A stretch of 64,000 bases of DNA from Rhynochetos jubatus (taxonomy: Eukaryota > Chordata > Aves > Eurypygiformes > Rhynochetidae): the NCBI GenBank assembly GCA_027574665.1, contig CM050690.1:41593665-41657664 (forward strand). The letters run 5' to 3'. The notes below the pieces were generated by a model. That model was not told where the DNA came from. It saw only the letters and a program-made list of their open reading frames with translations, and searched no databases. A program made the position numbers and the translations under genes. How positions within the stretch are numbered: position 1 is the first letter of the stretch; every line of letters starts with the position of its first letter. Of this stretch, positions 24,353-36,708 are shown one piece after another.

Positions 24353-24390
24353 AAAAAAAAATAATAAAAATAAATAAATAAATAAATAAT
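24353..24390 (+). repeat. AAAT-type microsatellite
   Basis: An A run passes into about six tandem AAAT units. It is A-rich, but I see no retroposed body upstream of it. Confidence 0.85.
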
Positions 24391-26529
24391 CTTTTTGCTC
24401 TTTCTCTTATGTTCTATGTATTCTTTTGCAATGCATCTTTCACTTCAGGGGGTGACTAATAACGAGTTTCAGTTCACATAAAAATAGTGCACAAAGTAAT
24501 TATTTTTGTGGCCCATGAACACTGTCTTTCTCACACTGCATCAAGGGGATGGTTAGAGCATAAGCCACATAGTTTGCCCTGTGGTATGGCGGAAACATCA
24601 CGTCTTCAAGGCAAGTAGCTGAAAGGCAAATGTTGGTTTCCACAAGAAAGCGGCTCCTGCCTTCCAAAATGTGATGAGGCAATAGGTCACTGACGTGATG
24701 GTAATAAATGGATGTTTGTCTGGTTGAAGAAAGTTTGGAAAAGTTTGCTTTTTCTGTTAACTTTAGAAAGTCTAACTTCGTGTTTTGTGATAGGAGTTCT
24801 GCAGAGTAACAGAAAACTTTTCACTATGTGGCATATAGCTAAATTGAGCTTGAATAATGATAAACTATGTTTTGGTTGGTATTTGGGAGGGATTTATTGA
24901 AGTGCCCTTTATATAAAATGCCTCTTAATAATAACATCTCCAAGTCCTTCCTACCCAAGCTGAACATAAATGCTGGGTTAATGTCAGCATCCACTGAGTA
25001 TTTTCGATGTTATTTTGGTAGTTCATAAGATGGGAAATACAGCTGACCATCCACACAATACTTGTAACACATGCTCAAAATCCGTGGAGAAAAAAGGTAA
25101 GTATTACCAGCCGCTTAGGGAGATTGGCAGTTAATTTTAGGACTACGTTGCGGTGGCAGCAGGTCCAAAGCATTCTGACTTCTGCTTCTTCTGAATAACA
25201 TCTGATGGCGCAGCCTTTAAGTCACACCATTTTCCTCCTGTATGAGCTAAATTCTCAAGTAGCCACATGCAAGAGAGGAGGCTGAAATTTAATCTGGGTT
25301 ACTGTACTGCAGCTCCAGATTTGGGCCAGTCAGGCTGGCAGCAGTTTTAATCACATAGACCATGTATATTTGAGTACATGACCCCCTCCTTTCACTGAAT
25401 AATTTTATTCCTGCCTGCCATTTCACCAAATGCTCTAATCTAGATTCTGTCTACCGTGCTATTAAAAATTCCTTTCACTTTTGCCTGTCTTACCTGTCCC
25501 TTGCTGCACTAATTCAGCATTTCCTGACAGTCAGAGGGATTGCTCTCTGGTGCTGCTGATTTTGTGCTAGTGAGCTTTATTAGAGGTGAACCAGAAGTGC
25601 TGGAACGATAGCATTATCAGAAAGATGCTCTTCTCATATCCTCTTCCATTCCCAAGTATCCTGCCATTTTCCACCTTAAGCCATCTGGCAGATTTATACT
25701 GAGATTCCCTGCAATCTGGCCATCAGTTTAGCTGCTGCAGCCCCCTCCTTGGTGAAAATGGCTGAGCTGTGCTGTGCCGCTGTTATGGCTGCAGAATGAC
25801 CTGGAGATCTGAAGCAAAAAACAGATGTCTCAATAAATTTTTGTCAAAATGTAATTATCTTGGGAACAGGGAAACGAATGGGGGGAGAGGCAGAACCAGA
25901 TGCATGACATTAAAATATGCAATCATAATGATAGGGAAATTTTGAATAAAGAAGTGGAGGATCCAATGACTGCAGCAGAGAAAAGCCCTCCTCGACTGCT
26001 TGTGATTTTGATTTCAAATGAATCACTGAATTTCAGTTTCTGATAATGGCATTCAAAGCAGGAACAGTAGGAGTTGCACAAAAAAATATCATCCTGAGTG
26101 CTTTTTCACAAATAAATCTCAGCAAATATGACAGGCTATCTTTCCCTCAGGAATCTGGCCAAGTTGCTTCTTCCTTTTCAGCAAACAAAACATGATGAAC
26201 TGTGGATTTTGTCAGTAACAATAAAGACTTTGTGTTTTCACTACATAGAATGTTGGATGTATATTAGTACAACATGCTTAATCCAGGGTGTTTTATGAAT
26301 AAATTCTGACTGTTTCCATTGTATAAAAATAGAGGGTATTACTGTTTGTATTGTCAGCTGAATAGAAGACAGTTTCTTCTGAGTGTTTAAACAGAAACAC
26401 CAAATGAAAGACAGGGTCCAGATGAGGTTTATAAGTCTGACTGGGACCTTGGAGGTAGTCCACCCAGCACCTCATGGAGGACAGGACATAAATATCCCGA
26501 AACTGCAAGGTGAGTTGTTTGTGTGGAAT

Positions 26530-26600
26530 TTTTGTTTGTTTGTTTTGGTTTATTTGGTTTGTTTGTTTGTTTAGTTGTTGTTTGTTTGGGGTTTTTTTTT
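26530..26600 (+). repeat. Imperfect TTTG microsatellite
   Basis: Tandem TTTG units interrupted by TTTGG and TTGTTG variants. A related TTTG array is at about 6,986-7,006, and the complementary CAAA type is at about 17,604-17,620. Confidence 0.8.
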
Positions 26601-29600
26601 GCATGTGTGTGGGGTTTTTTTCTTTAATGGGAATTGAGTTCTCATTTTTGGGTAAAGCTGTCATTTATAAGTATCATAATGTAAAGAACCAGTTCCTTTG
26701 GAGTTAGGTTGAAGCCTCTAGGCTTTATTATAGGCCACTTGCCATGCTCACTTTCGATGTGAGGTGTCTTACACTGCTACTGAGGGTCTTTGTGATAGTG
26801 TTATGATGAAAATTACTCTGTACCAAGCAATACCTGGCCCTAGGCAGCCTTACTCTATGAAAAGTCAAGTTCAGAATTTTGTATTTGCTGCCTGCTCTTT
26901 GAAGAACAATTCCTTAAATCAGATCCCCAAATCAGTGACAAATCAGTAACCCTGTTGTGACATTTGCAGTGCTGTTTCTCAGCAGCATTTTTTTTAATCA
27001 GACAAGACCATTCTACAGCTGCATTTTAAGAAAATGTTGTGGAAAGTCAGACCAGTTTCTAAGTGAAACATGTAAGTGAACATGAAAGAAGCCATTTCTA
27101 GCAGCTCTGAACGACGTTGAAGAAACTCCAGGTCAGTTAGAGGGCTTTCTAGCATGAAGAGCATTCATCCTGCGCAAAAACTACTGCCATTCCCTGCAGC
27201 ACTGTGTACAGCAGCTTGGTACGTCCATGGATCCCCTTACCAGAAATGCTGGCACCTGTGCAGCCAGGCTGCCTTCCCCATGTCTTTCTTCCCAAGGGAC
27301 TTCCTGGAACTTTTACAATTAGAAAAAGTGTAATGAATTCAACTTCTACTGAGGCAAGTTTTAACTCACTGCAGAGGCTATTAGTTCTTTATTTCTCCTT
27401 CTTTGTCTCTTATTCATATCTGTCCTGTGAGTGCAAAGAATTTCACTATTGTTTATCTTCACGTGGAAATAGCAGTTTATGGGAATTGTTCCCATTGCTT
27501 GAAAAGCAGCTGTCAAGGATCCATTCTGTGAAGACGAGTAAGGACTATACAGGAAACAGTAAAACTTTACTCCTGTAGGTCACACCTTGTTTAAACATTT
27601 TAGAGTTTTGATGCACTCATGGTCAATTTATGGCATCAAAGAGAGAAAATGTGCAACCCTGTTTCCTTGAAAAAGTAGCCTGGCTGCTCCCAGATGCCCA
27701 GATTTTGTTGTGCTGTCAGACACCAAGTCAAAGGTTTTGTCCTGTGCCCAACCTAAAGAAGTGTCTGGAACCCCTTAGTTAACCTCACTGCTGGAAATTA
27801 TGTTTCTGTTTTTGTATAATAAGTAGGACGATTGAATTATAGAAGATAACATCTCAGCTCAATAATCTTATTATGCTGTCAGTTTTTCCCTTTTATACGG
27901 CTTATTCTATAATAGATAATGAATAATGTTCTCCCTCCCACCCCAAAATAAGTCAGGTCTACTTTAGTCATCAAGGCTGCTCTTTTAAAGTCCAGGAAAA
28001 CTAACATTTTGACTGACTCTATCAATAAGCATTCCTTTCTCTTCTCCTTCACTGATGTATTTTCTGATATTTCTAAATAAACATCATCTAGGAAAGAAGA
28101 GGTAGGAATTAAAACTAAATATGGATACTTCGTAAAAATTTGGAGTTCACAGTTGCAATGTATTCTGTTGTAGTAAGCCTCCTGGATATTGTTTTATTTC
28201 CCTATTATAAATAACACCCCCAAAAGGCTTGCTTGAGGGGACACTGTTCAAAGCTAACTTAGGAAGATACGTTTTCACTTAGCTCTGTTTCAGACTCAAT
28301 CTGGGGATACAACTGAAACATTAATTTCAAGATAATAATTTATTCAGTAGAACAAGTCTAACACTTTCAAAGATACCTTACAGACTTAAATATCCAACTT
28401 ACTGGATTTCAGTGGAAGTGTAAACCTAACTTTAGGCTTATAGGTATGCTTACCAAGGTATGTTGAAGGTTTAATCCTGAACATAAAATTTCCTTAGGTG
28501 CAAGAAGTCATCTGAGATCTAAGACATGGGAGAAAAAGAACAAAGTCCAAAATGAGATCTTTAATATACCTAGTTAGAACTGCCTCACTCTAGAGGTGCC
28601 CAGTCTTTTCCAGTTCAATAATTCTATTCTTCTTGTGAATACTTAAAATATCCAAAATACATCTAAAAGGCAAAGTGGAGTTCCGACAACACCATGTTCT
28701 AGGTTAATTTACGTAACCTCAATGCCAATGCTAAGGTAGGCATATTGACATAATATGGAATGTGATACGTATTTAAGTAGACATAAACCCACGCTGCCAT
28801 GCTTTGATTTCTATCCTGTACTAATAGGAGGTATGGAAATATGCTATCATGCATTACTATTGTACCTTTCTTTTCCTGTTCGCTTATAGGTCAGATCTTA
28901 CCAACAGTTTGCACAAATCATACTGAGGTCAATAAGAGATGATGTAATATATTTTCTGAAACTCTCAGCACAGCAAAGCTCTCCTTCAGAAGACATGTAA
29001 TATCATGACACCACCAGGACTAGAACCAATTACATCCCATTTTGGACTACCCACTCCACTCACTCAATACATAGGACAACAAAGTTTGATACATTCCTAT
29101 ACCATCCTGTTGTGAAGAGTGAATTCAAACTGTAGTCTGACTCACTGCAGTGTGTTGGTGTCATCTACCAAGAGAGAGAAAATCCAGTTTTGTAACTAGA
29201 CCCATTACTGGAGAACAATTTGTGGGTTTACTAGGTGTAGTGGAGCTTTATTTAACTTGCCTTTTTTTTTTTTTTTCCCCCATGGGGAAAATACTATGAT
29301 GTGTGACATCCAGAATTTTAGTGAAGCTTAATTTACATTAACACTAACAAGACATTTTGAAAAGCCTGCTTTATGAGCATCTTCATTTTTGCATCTGATA
29401 GGCATTGTTAGAACAAAACCAAAAAAGACTCCTGGGTCACACGATTTACTTACTGTCACAGTTTTCGTACTTGAGTTTGTACACTTATCTTTTCCTTTCC
29501 AGCAATACATGATTTACCAGTCATTTGTTGCAAAGCCCATTAAGACAACTGTGAAGCTGACCCTTCATTTGGTATGCAGTCTGCACATCAGTGTTGGTCT

Positions 29601-32202
29601 AACTGTACTTACTGTTAACAAAATTACTAAAAGGCATTATTGTGGTAGATAAATACAAATAAATAGTTTAATTCCATGTCATAGAGATTAGAAAGAGGTC
29701 CAAACTATGGTACAGGTTGGCATAACCCAAGGAACGTTTACTGCTGTTCAAAATCTAATTGTCTGTCACAGCCTGGCTTGTAATTTCCTTAGTCTGTGGA
29801 CTCTGATGATGCTCTGCTTCACCTCTTGAACCATTTTATGCCCTCTTGTTGATCTGCTGATGTCTGCTGATACATAGTTTCTCGGTTGATCTCCCTTCTT
29901 AACAACAACTTGAGGGAGTGCTAGCAGGAATAAGGGGCCATTAGGAATACCAAGGCAGCAAGTTTAGTACTGAGGACACTGCCACCTTTCATCACTGACC
30001 AACACTAGAAAAACTCCACCAGTCTTGGTGGTGTCCTGTTCTAGCAGTTTCATACATAGAGATTTCACATGTGAATGACAGAGTGTGAATCCTTGTTAAA
30101 ATTGTTTGTGTAATTCCCTAATTCCTTAATATCCATGCATGAAAACAAACACATAGCTGAAGCATTTGGAAGAACATGGTCCACTTAACTGCTGAAAAAG
30201 TGGTAAGGAAAAAGCCTTTTGGTGTGTGTGCAAATTGTTCTGTGAACTACCAGATTAACTGTGTTGATTTTCATGGTGTTTTGAGCCAGACCATCAGGTG
30301 TAAGTACTGCATATGATACCTCTATTTGTTTATACCTTTTTATTGTATTGCAGCTATATGATATTAATTAATAATTTAGGTTTAGGTAATATTTCATTTA
30401 AATATATATATTCACACATTGTTAACAGGAATGCTGGGAGTTTAGTTGTAAAGTTAGACACATCTGTGGACTGTACCTGTTATTTTTAAGCTTATCACAG
30501 TTCTCAGAGAGTACAACATAGTTTATAAACATGCACATATGTATTTATACAACAAGAAATACTTTGTAGCAAATCCTGAGGTCTGCAAGGACTGCGCATG
30601 ACTTGCTTGACCTGCTAATTAATAAATAAATAAATAGTCTCCTCCAGGTATAGACCAAGACTGTAAAGTTCTGCAGTCCTTTTCAAGACTGAAAAGTGAA
30701 AAATTGAAATTTAGGCATACAGGAAAAGAAGGTTAGAATAGAAACCACTATATGACCTTAGTAACATGTTATTGTAGAATGTCAGAGTGGGCATATGCAT
30801 CTATATAAACAGGATGCAAATCATTCAGACTGTGAGTTGAAGGAGGAGCAAGAACAGAAAATACTAAAGATTTCTCCCTTCTTGATGTTTTAAATAGCCT
30901 GCTTCCCACTCGGAGAACTGTCATTATAAAGAGCAGAGAAAATGTATTTTCACTAGTGCATTGTATCAGCTACTTTGCAGAGTCCTCTGTTGATATTCAG
31001 ATGGTGAGTGAAACTATCAAACATGTAAACAGCAAGGAAGAGTATCTCTGCTTGTGTCACTGTACTGACCATTTTGGGAAGGTGCAATGTGGTATTGCCT
31101 GTCGAGTTTTATATGCTTAGATTTAGCAAACTTCAGAATGAGAGGTTAATACACAAAATGTTTACATAAATTTTCAGCATTTCAAGATCAGAAGGCTCTG
31201 GATGTTTTTGTCCTTAACTTTAAATTTGAGAATCAAGTAGGTGTTGGATTTAAGCATAAATGTCTGATTAAAGCAAAAGCAGTGACTAAGTTATAATTTT
31301 TCATAATCTCACTTTAAATAAATTAAACTCTTGCAAAAACACTGCATAAATTAAACAAAAGTGGCATAATAGAGTTTAAGAAAAATAATTTTTAAAGGGT
31401 AATTTTGTTTGCAGTCTCAAATGTTAATAAGATAATAACTTCAATTAAAAAAAAAGTATTTAGAACTTTACACTTTGTTCTTCAAAAAACTCAGTAAATA
31501 CCTAATTTCAATTTAACTTGCTCTGGATTTTGTACAGCAGCTTTCCTTTGTTCCTCATGCGTCTCTGTTTCTTCTAATCCAACCCCCATACCACATGCTC
31601 TGCAATTCCTCCTGTTTCCATTTCATCCTTCTAAGAACTGCTCAGTCTAAGTACATTGAGAACACTACAACACGTCCCAAAAATATAAAGTTAACCCCTA
31701 AGTGTCCCATGACACACTGCATAAACTCAGGGAAACAGTTCTTGTATAACGTTGTCAATCAATGCACACTTCATAGCAGCTGCTGCTGCCCTGAAATTAT
31801 GATAAATGATACCTCTCTGTGCTGACCAATGACACAGTGTTATGAAGCCGTTAATTACTATAATTTGTGTACTCAATGCCATTTTTCTCATCAGCTCTCT
31901 TTCTCCCTTATGCACACACTGCATTTCATAAATGACTGACCAGGTAAAAAAACTTGGATGGAATCTTCTTATAAAAACCACCGGAGTCTGGACTATATGT
32001 GCTTGGGTATCTAAAACCCCTTGTCTCCCAAGGCAATGAAATAGTTAAGATCTTTAACAGATGAAAAATAGATTCCAGTACTCCTTTGCTATTTCATTGC
32101 TATAAGAGTTAGCTGTAATCATGCTCCTTAACTTATTTTTCATTTTCATTCTGCTGAATAAACCCTACAGGTTTACAGTTCCATGGTTTATTGTATATAT
32201 GT

Positions 32203-32224
32203 ATGCATGCATATATGCATGCAT
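32203..32224. repeat. Perfect 22-bp palindrome
   Basis: The half-site ATGCATGCATA is followed by its exact reverse complement. It lies in an AT/GC alternating tract that follows a TGTATATATGT stretch. Confidence 0.8.
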
Positions 32225-33392
32225 TATTCAGAATGTAAAACCGTATGGAGAATTCTGCTTTCTTGGCTTTTTTTTTTTTTTTTTCTTTTTTGTTGGTACC
32301 AGGAAGTAGTAAAATGTTTTGAGATGCTAGTAAGTCTTTAACTTACAAAATCTAGATTCCACCTTAAAAATGTTCCATACTGTATGTTGCATAGCCTGGG
32401 GTGCTGACTAGCTGCCAAATATCTATCAGAGAGTGATTTATGATATATGATATGTTCCTCAGCCCAAGTGGAGACTGTTTAGTTGAAACATGAGAAAGGA
32501 GAGGCCTTGTGCTCTCAAAACCATGATGACAAGTTTCTGTTTGGCTTTCTGAGGGAACATACAGTACAAAACGTGCCGTATTTTACAACACCAAAACTTA
32601 TGTAAAGAACAAAACTAAATTCACTTAACCCGTGGTTTCATTATTTTTTTTTAGTTTTTTCCCCTTTCTCTCTATTTTTGGTGAAGTCTGATTCTTCTTG
32701 TAAAAATCCTCTTTTTCTTTTGTTGTTTGCAGGGTCTCTGAAATAAAATTGCAACAGTCTGATTCAGAAACTTAAAATATTTTTAATACCTAATAGCTGT
32801 GTGGACATATTTTTTAAACTGGATTTCAGACCCGCAATTTAAATTTTGCTGGTACTTTCCTTTAATTTTAACTAAAGTTGGTGTTATGATTTCTGATGCT
32901 TTTTGTTCTGAAAATAATTTTTCCCTGCAGCTGTGAAGAAGTACCCCTTCCATGCAATTTTTGGGATCTGCGCTTTAATATGCCTGCATAGAACAATATG
33001 GTCAATGACCTGTAGGGTCTTGAACAAGAGAACTCCTCAAGATCTTGTGACAGTATTCATAGGTAGTTACAGCCAGGGTGGAAAAAAGCTGCCTATTTAA
33101 TCTAACTGATATATCTGGTTTAGACAGACATTCAGTCACCACAGTACCTAAAGTGCTAAAATATAGCATGGAACAGAAACAAACCCAAACCTTAGTTACC
33201 TAAAGTAGACTGGATTTGTTTCTTCATATCATTATATCATCTTTCTGTTCATATCCTCTGCATTTGTTGTTTTCCAGGTTTTGCTGTGAAAGTACAGCTG
33301 ATATGAAAGGCTGTCTTTACACAGGGCAGTGAAAGTGATCTGCCTAGAGCATGTTCTGATCTCAAGTTGTCTTTCACAGCTGCACTGTAACT

Positions 33393-33956
33393 GTGTGTCA
33401 TGTTCAGCATGTTGGTATACATAAGGATGAGGAAAAGGCTGAGGTACAGAATACCGCCTTTGCCTCAGTCTTTAATAGCCAGACCAGTTATCAGTCCCCT
33501 GAGCTGGAAGACAGGGATGGAGAGCAGAATAAACCCCTCATAATCCAGGAGGAAGCAGTTAATGACCTACTATGCCACCTGGACACTCACAAGTTTATGG
33601 AGCCAGACAGGATTCATCTGAGGGTACTGAGGGAGTTGGTGAAGGAGCTTGCCAAGCTGCTCTCCATCATTTCCCAGCAGCCCTGGTTAACAAGGGAAGT
33701 CCCGGAAGACTGGAGACTTGCCCGTGTGATGCCCATCTACAAGAAGGGCTGGAAGGAGGATCCAGGGAACTACAGGCCTGTCAGCCTGACCTCGGTACCA
33801 GGGAAGATTATGGAGCAGTTCTTCTTGAGTGAGCTCACACAGCAGGTGCAACACAACCAGGAGGTCAGGCCCAGCCAGCATGGGTTCATGAAGGGCAGGT
33901 CCTGCTTGACCAGCCTGAACTCGTTCTATGACCAGGTGACCCACCTAGTGGACTAG
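33393..33956 (+). pseudogene. CR1 ORF2 remnant: RT fingers/palm segment
   Basis: An open stretch inside the CR1 copy, ending in a TAG that lies inside the element's reading frame. It covers the region just before RT motif A, including EDWRLARVMPIYKKG and the GFMKGRSCLT block. The first few codons come from flanking DNA. Beyond the stop the same frame continues to motif A and is then lost by a single-base deletion. Confidence 0.85.
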
Positions 33957-34108
33957 GGAAAGGCTGTGGATGTTGTGTACCTGGACTTTAGTAAAGCCTG
34001 GACACGGTCTCCCACAACATTCTCCTAAAGAAGCTGTCGGCTCAAGGCTTAGACAGATGTACTCTTCACTGGGTTAAAAACTAGCTAGAGGGCAGTACAC
34101 AGAGGGTT

Positions 34109-34369
34109 GTGATAAATGGAGTAAAGCCTGGTTGGTGGCCGGTGATAAGTGGTGTTCCCCAGGGCTCAGTCTTGGGGCCGGTCTTGTTTAACATATTTAT
34201 CAATGATCTGGATGAAGGGATTGAGTGCTGCCTCAGTAAGTTTGCAGATGACACCAAGTTGGGTGGGAGTGTTGATCTGCTGGAGGGCAGGAGAGCCCTG
34301 CAGAGGGACCTGGACAGGCTGGATCCATGGGCTGAGGTCAATTGTATGAGGTTCAACAAGGCCAAGTGA
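34109..34369 (+). pseudogene. CR1 ORF2 remnant: RT catalytic core segment
   Basis: This open segment carries the [14 protein letters not shown] block and FADDTKLGG, with both catalytic aspartates (34,247-34,252) retained. It is out of frame with the upstream segment and ends at a stop replacing the Cys of the family's usual KAKCRVLH region. Enzymatic activity is not expected. Confidence 0.85.
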
Positions 34370-34661
34370 TGAGTCCTGCATTTAGGTCACAATGACCCCA
34401 GGCAGTGCTATAGGCTTGGGGACAAGCAGCTGGAAATCTGTCAGGCAGAAAAGGACCTGGGGGTGTTGGTCGATGGCCAGCTGAATATGTCAGCAGTGTG
34501 CCCAGATGGCCAAGAAGGTCAATGGCATCCTGACCTGTATCAGGAACAGTGTGGTCAGCATGAGTAGGGAAATGATTTTGCTACTATACTCGGCATTGGT
34601 GAGGCTGCACCTTGAGTACTGTGTTAAGTTTTGAGTCCCTCAATACAAGAAAGACATAGAG

Positions 34662-35039
34662 ATGTGGGATTGTGTCCAAAGTAGGGTGACAAAGCTGATG
34701 AAGAGTTTGGAGGACAACTCTTATGAGGAGTGGATGAAGGATCTGGAATTGTTTAGCCTGAAGAGGAAGCTGAGGGGAGACGTGATCACTCTCTACAGCT
34801 ACCTGAAAAGAGGTTGTAATGAGGCAGGCACTGATCTCTTCTTCTGGGTAACTGGTGATAAGACAAGAGGAAATGGCCTCAAGTTGCATAAGGAGAGGTT
34901 TAGATTAGATATTAGGAAGAACTTCTTTACTGAAAGAGTGGTCAGGCATTGGAAAGGGCTGCCCAGGGAAGTGGTGGAGTCACCATCCCTGGAGGTGTTC
35001 AAGGACCGTGTAGATATGGTGCTTGAGGACATGGTCTAG
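34662..35039 (+). pseudogene. CR1 ORF2 remnant: C-terminal domain
   Basis: This is the C-terminal part of CR1 ORF2, with the conserved pattern [20 protein letters not shown], then [12 protein letters not shown] and [14 protein letters not shown], ending shortly before the element's 3' UTR. It probably uses the element's original stop codon. Confidence 0.82.
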
Positions 35040-35121
35040 TGGGTATGGTAGTGATGGGTTGATGGTTGGACTAGATGATCTTATATGTCTTTTCTAACCT
35101 TAGTGATTCTGTGTTCTATGG

Positions 35122-36303
35122 TATGTCGAAAGCTTGAGCCCAGAAGATTCAGCAAGTACATATTATGAAAACACATAACCTCTGTTTACAAAGCCCTGCA
35201 TATTCTATCAAAAAAAAAAAAAAAAAAAAAAGCCCTTTAAATATAAGGAGTCTAAGTGCAGAAGGAAAAAAAAAAAATACTTTTACTGTCTTTCTACAAA
35301 TGAACAATTATGGCAAAATCCATATCTAGTCTGGTGCATCTAGAAGTGCTTCCCAGGTCTGCTACAATATGGTTCCTGCTCCATATTCAAGTAAAGACCC
35401 AGAACTATCCTATGTCTGGATTTCTGCTGAAAGGTATGGGCCCAATGGATTCAGGGAGTACTTTGGCCATGTTTGCAGCCCTGGCAGCTGGGAGCACAGG
35501 ACTGTGGTGTGTATAATGGCACCCATCCTCCACTCAGTCCAGATACAGCCGGAAAGACAAAGTAATATACCCTATGACATAAGAGGAAACTGTTAGCAGG
35601 AAAAAATCCCCAAACCTTTACCTCTTCTGAGTCCTCGTAAGGTCCTTAAACACAGTACCTTATTTCTATAAGATTCACTGAGGACATAGATAATTTCCAC
35701 ATATATGATTAGCACAGTTATTTGCAGAAGCTGCAAATCATAATGTGGACTTGATAGGTCAGTTTGGCTTCAGTCCATTGAGGCTGTCAGGATGAAAGAT
35801 CAGGCTTTTATGTTGGATGTCCAGAGAGCAGAAGCTGTAGTGAATAAATGAATATGCACTGGTCTCAGACCATTAAGACAGAGAAGAGACTGCATGGGGG
35901 ATTGGCTAAATAAACTGTGACATATGTATGTTTCTGTTTATTTTTCTTGCTCTCTCAGAATTAAATATCTGGGAAGTCAATTTGACTAGCCAGTCAATAC
36001 CAGGAAAAAAACAATCAACACTGGCTATTGAGGTTGATTATGCATTCAGTTCCTGGGTCATATGCTATTGATAGATGTCTTCAGGATTAGTTATTGGCCT
36101 GTTCTGGGTAAGTGCAAGTCAACAGCTCAGAAAAGCCCCACTCTGAAAGCTTCTTGAAAGCACTGCTTTTTCTTGTGCTATCCACAAGTCCAAGCATAGC
36201 AAGCTGTTGTTGGGCAATATAGCTGATTGTTTTGAGAAAAGATGCAAGCTGGAAGCCTGGTTAAGGACTATGTATGTCAAGGGAGCACACTGCTGCCTCA
36301 TGG
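35122..36303. other. Unique sequence between two CR1 copies
   Basis: No gene is recognisable. An A22-type run lies at about 35,210-35,231, followed by AGCCCTTT, and a shorter A run at about 35,266-35,277. A GC-richer piece with two overlapping open frames lies at 35,310-35,596; they match nothing I know. Confidence 0.6.
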
Positions 36304-36378
36304 TCAACTTACCATCCCCCAGGACTCCCAGGTCCCTCCCTGCAGAGCTGCTTTCCAGCAGGTCAGCCTGAACCTGTA

Positions 36379-36708
36379 CTAGTGCAGGGGTTTATTCCTC
36401 CCCAGGTACAGGACCCTACACTTTCCCTTGTTGAACTTCATTAGTTTCCTCTCCACCCAACTCTCCAGCCTGTCCAGGTCTTGTTGTATGACAACACAGC
36501 CTTCTGGTATATCAGCTACTCCTCCCGGTTTTGTGTCATCGGTACACTCTGTCCTGTTATCCAGGTCATTGATGAATATGTTGAACAAGACTGGGCCCAG
36601 TACCGGCAGCTGGGGAACACTGTTAGTAACAGGCCTCCAAGTAAACTCTGCACCACCGATCACAACTCTCTGAACTCTGCCATTCAGCCAGTTCTCAATC
36701 CACCTCAC
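36379..36708 (-). pseudogene. CR1 ORF2 remnant: RT palm with damaged active site
   Basis: The segment contains [30 protein letters not shown] and [14 protein letters not shown]. The residues that normally sit between TEC-T and the DD pair, including the F-A of the FADD box, are missing in frame, leaving [13 protein letters not shown]; the two Asp codons are at 36,535-36,540. The deletion would abolish the active-site strand even before considering other lesions. Confidence 0.85.

Larger units (their letters stand above)
20560..33392. other. Gene-free sequence between the LTR and the first CR1
   Basis: No supported genes. Contents that can be named are: a possible LTR-like segment near 20,990-21,330 with a TATAAA box but no recognised ends; a perfect 10-bp tandem duplication (ATATGATGAA twice) at 21,961-21,980; a short palindrome at 24,269-24,284; an AAAT-type microsatellite at 24,353-24,390; a block with conserved-element character at 25,380-26,280; a TTTG-type microsatellite at 26,530-26,600; a T run at about 29,262-29,276; an AAAT repeat near 30,618-30,635; and a 22-bp palindrome at 32,203-32,224. 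The open frame at 26,293-26,664 on the minus strand is merely the microsatellite read as Asn/Lys/Gln-rich peptide. Confidence 0.6.
33400..35121 (+). mobile_element. CR1 LINE fragment, plus strand, reverse-transcriptase and 3' part
   Basis: CR1 is a non-LTR retrotransposon whose ORF2 encodes an endonuclease and a reverse transcriptase. This copy is 5'-truncated within ORF2, so the endonuclease is missing. Translation in pieces gives the RT signatures in order: the fingers region NYRPVSLTSV (about 33,768-33,797), PSQHGFMKGRSCLT (about 33,873-33,914), motif A YLDFSKA (33,978-33,998), the [20 protein letters not shown] region (about 34,149-34,208) and an intact catalytic FADD box at 34,241-34,252. 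The C-terminal domain follows to the stop at about 35,037-35,039. The end at 35,106-35,121 carries ATTCTGTGTTCTATGG, about two units of the 8-bp tail typical of CR1. Damage includes an in-frame TAG at 33,954-33,956, a one-base loss right after motif A that shifts frame, and several later stops. It cannot encode a working enzyme. Confidence 0.93.

Noticed and set aside
26293-26664. 123-codon Asn/Lys/Gln-rich minus-strand frame
   Set aside because: It is a reading of the TTTG microsatellite.
33572-34381. Minus-strand and alternative-frame open reading frames over the first CR1
   Set aside because: They are shadows of the CR1 ORF2 sense frame.
35210-35277. Two A runs as tails of processed pseudogenes
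   Set aside because: No coding or SINE-like body is recognisable immediately upstream of either run, and no target duplication was found.
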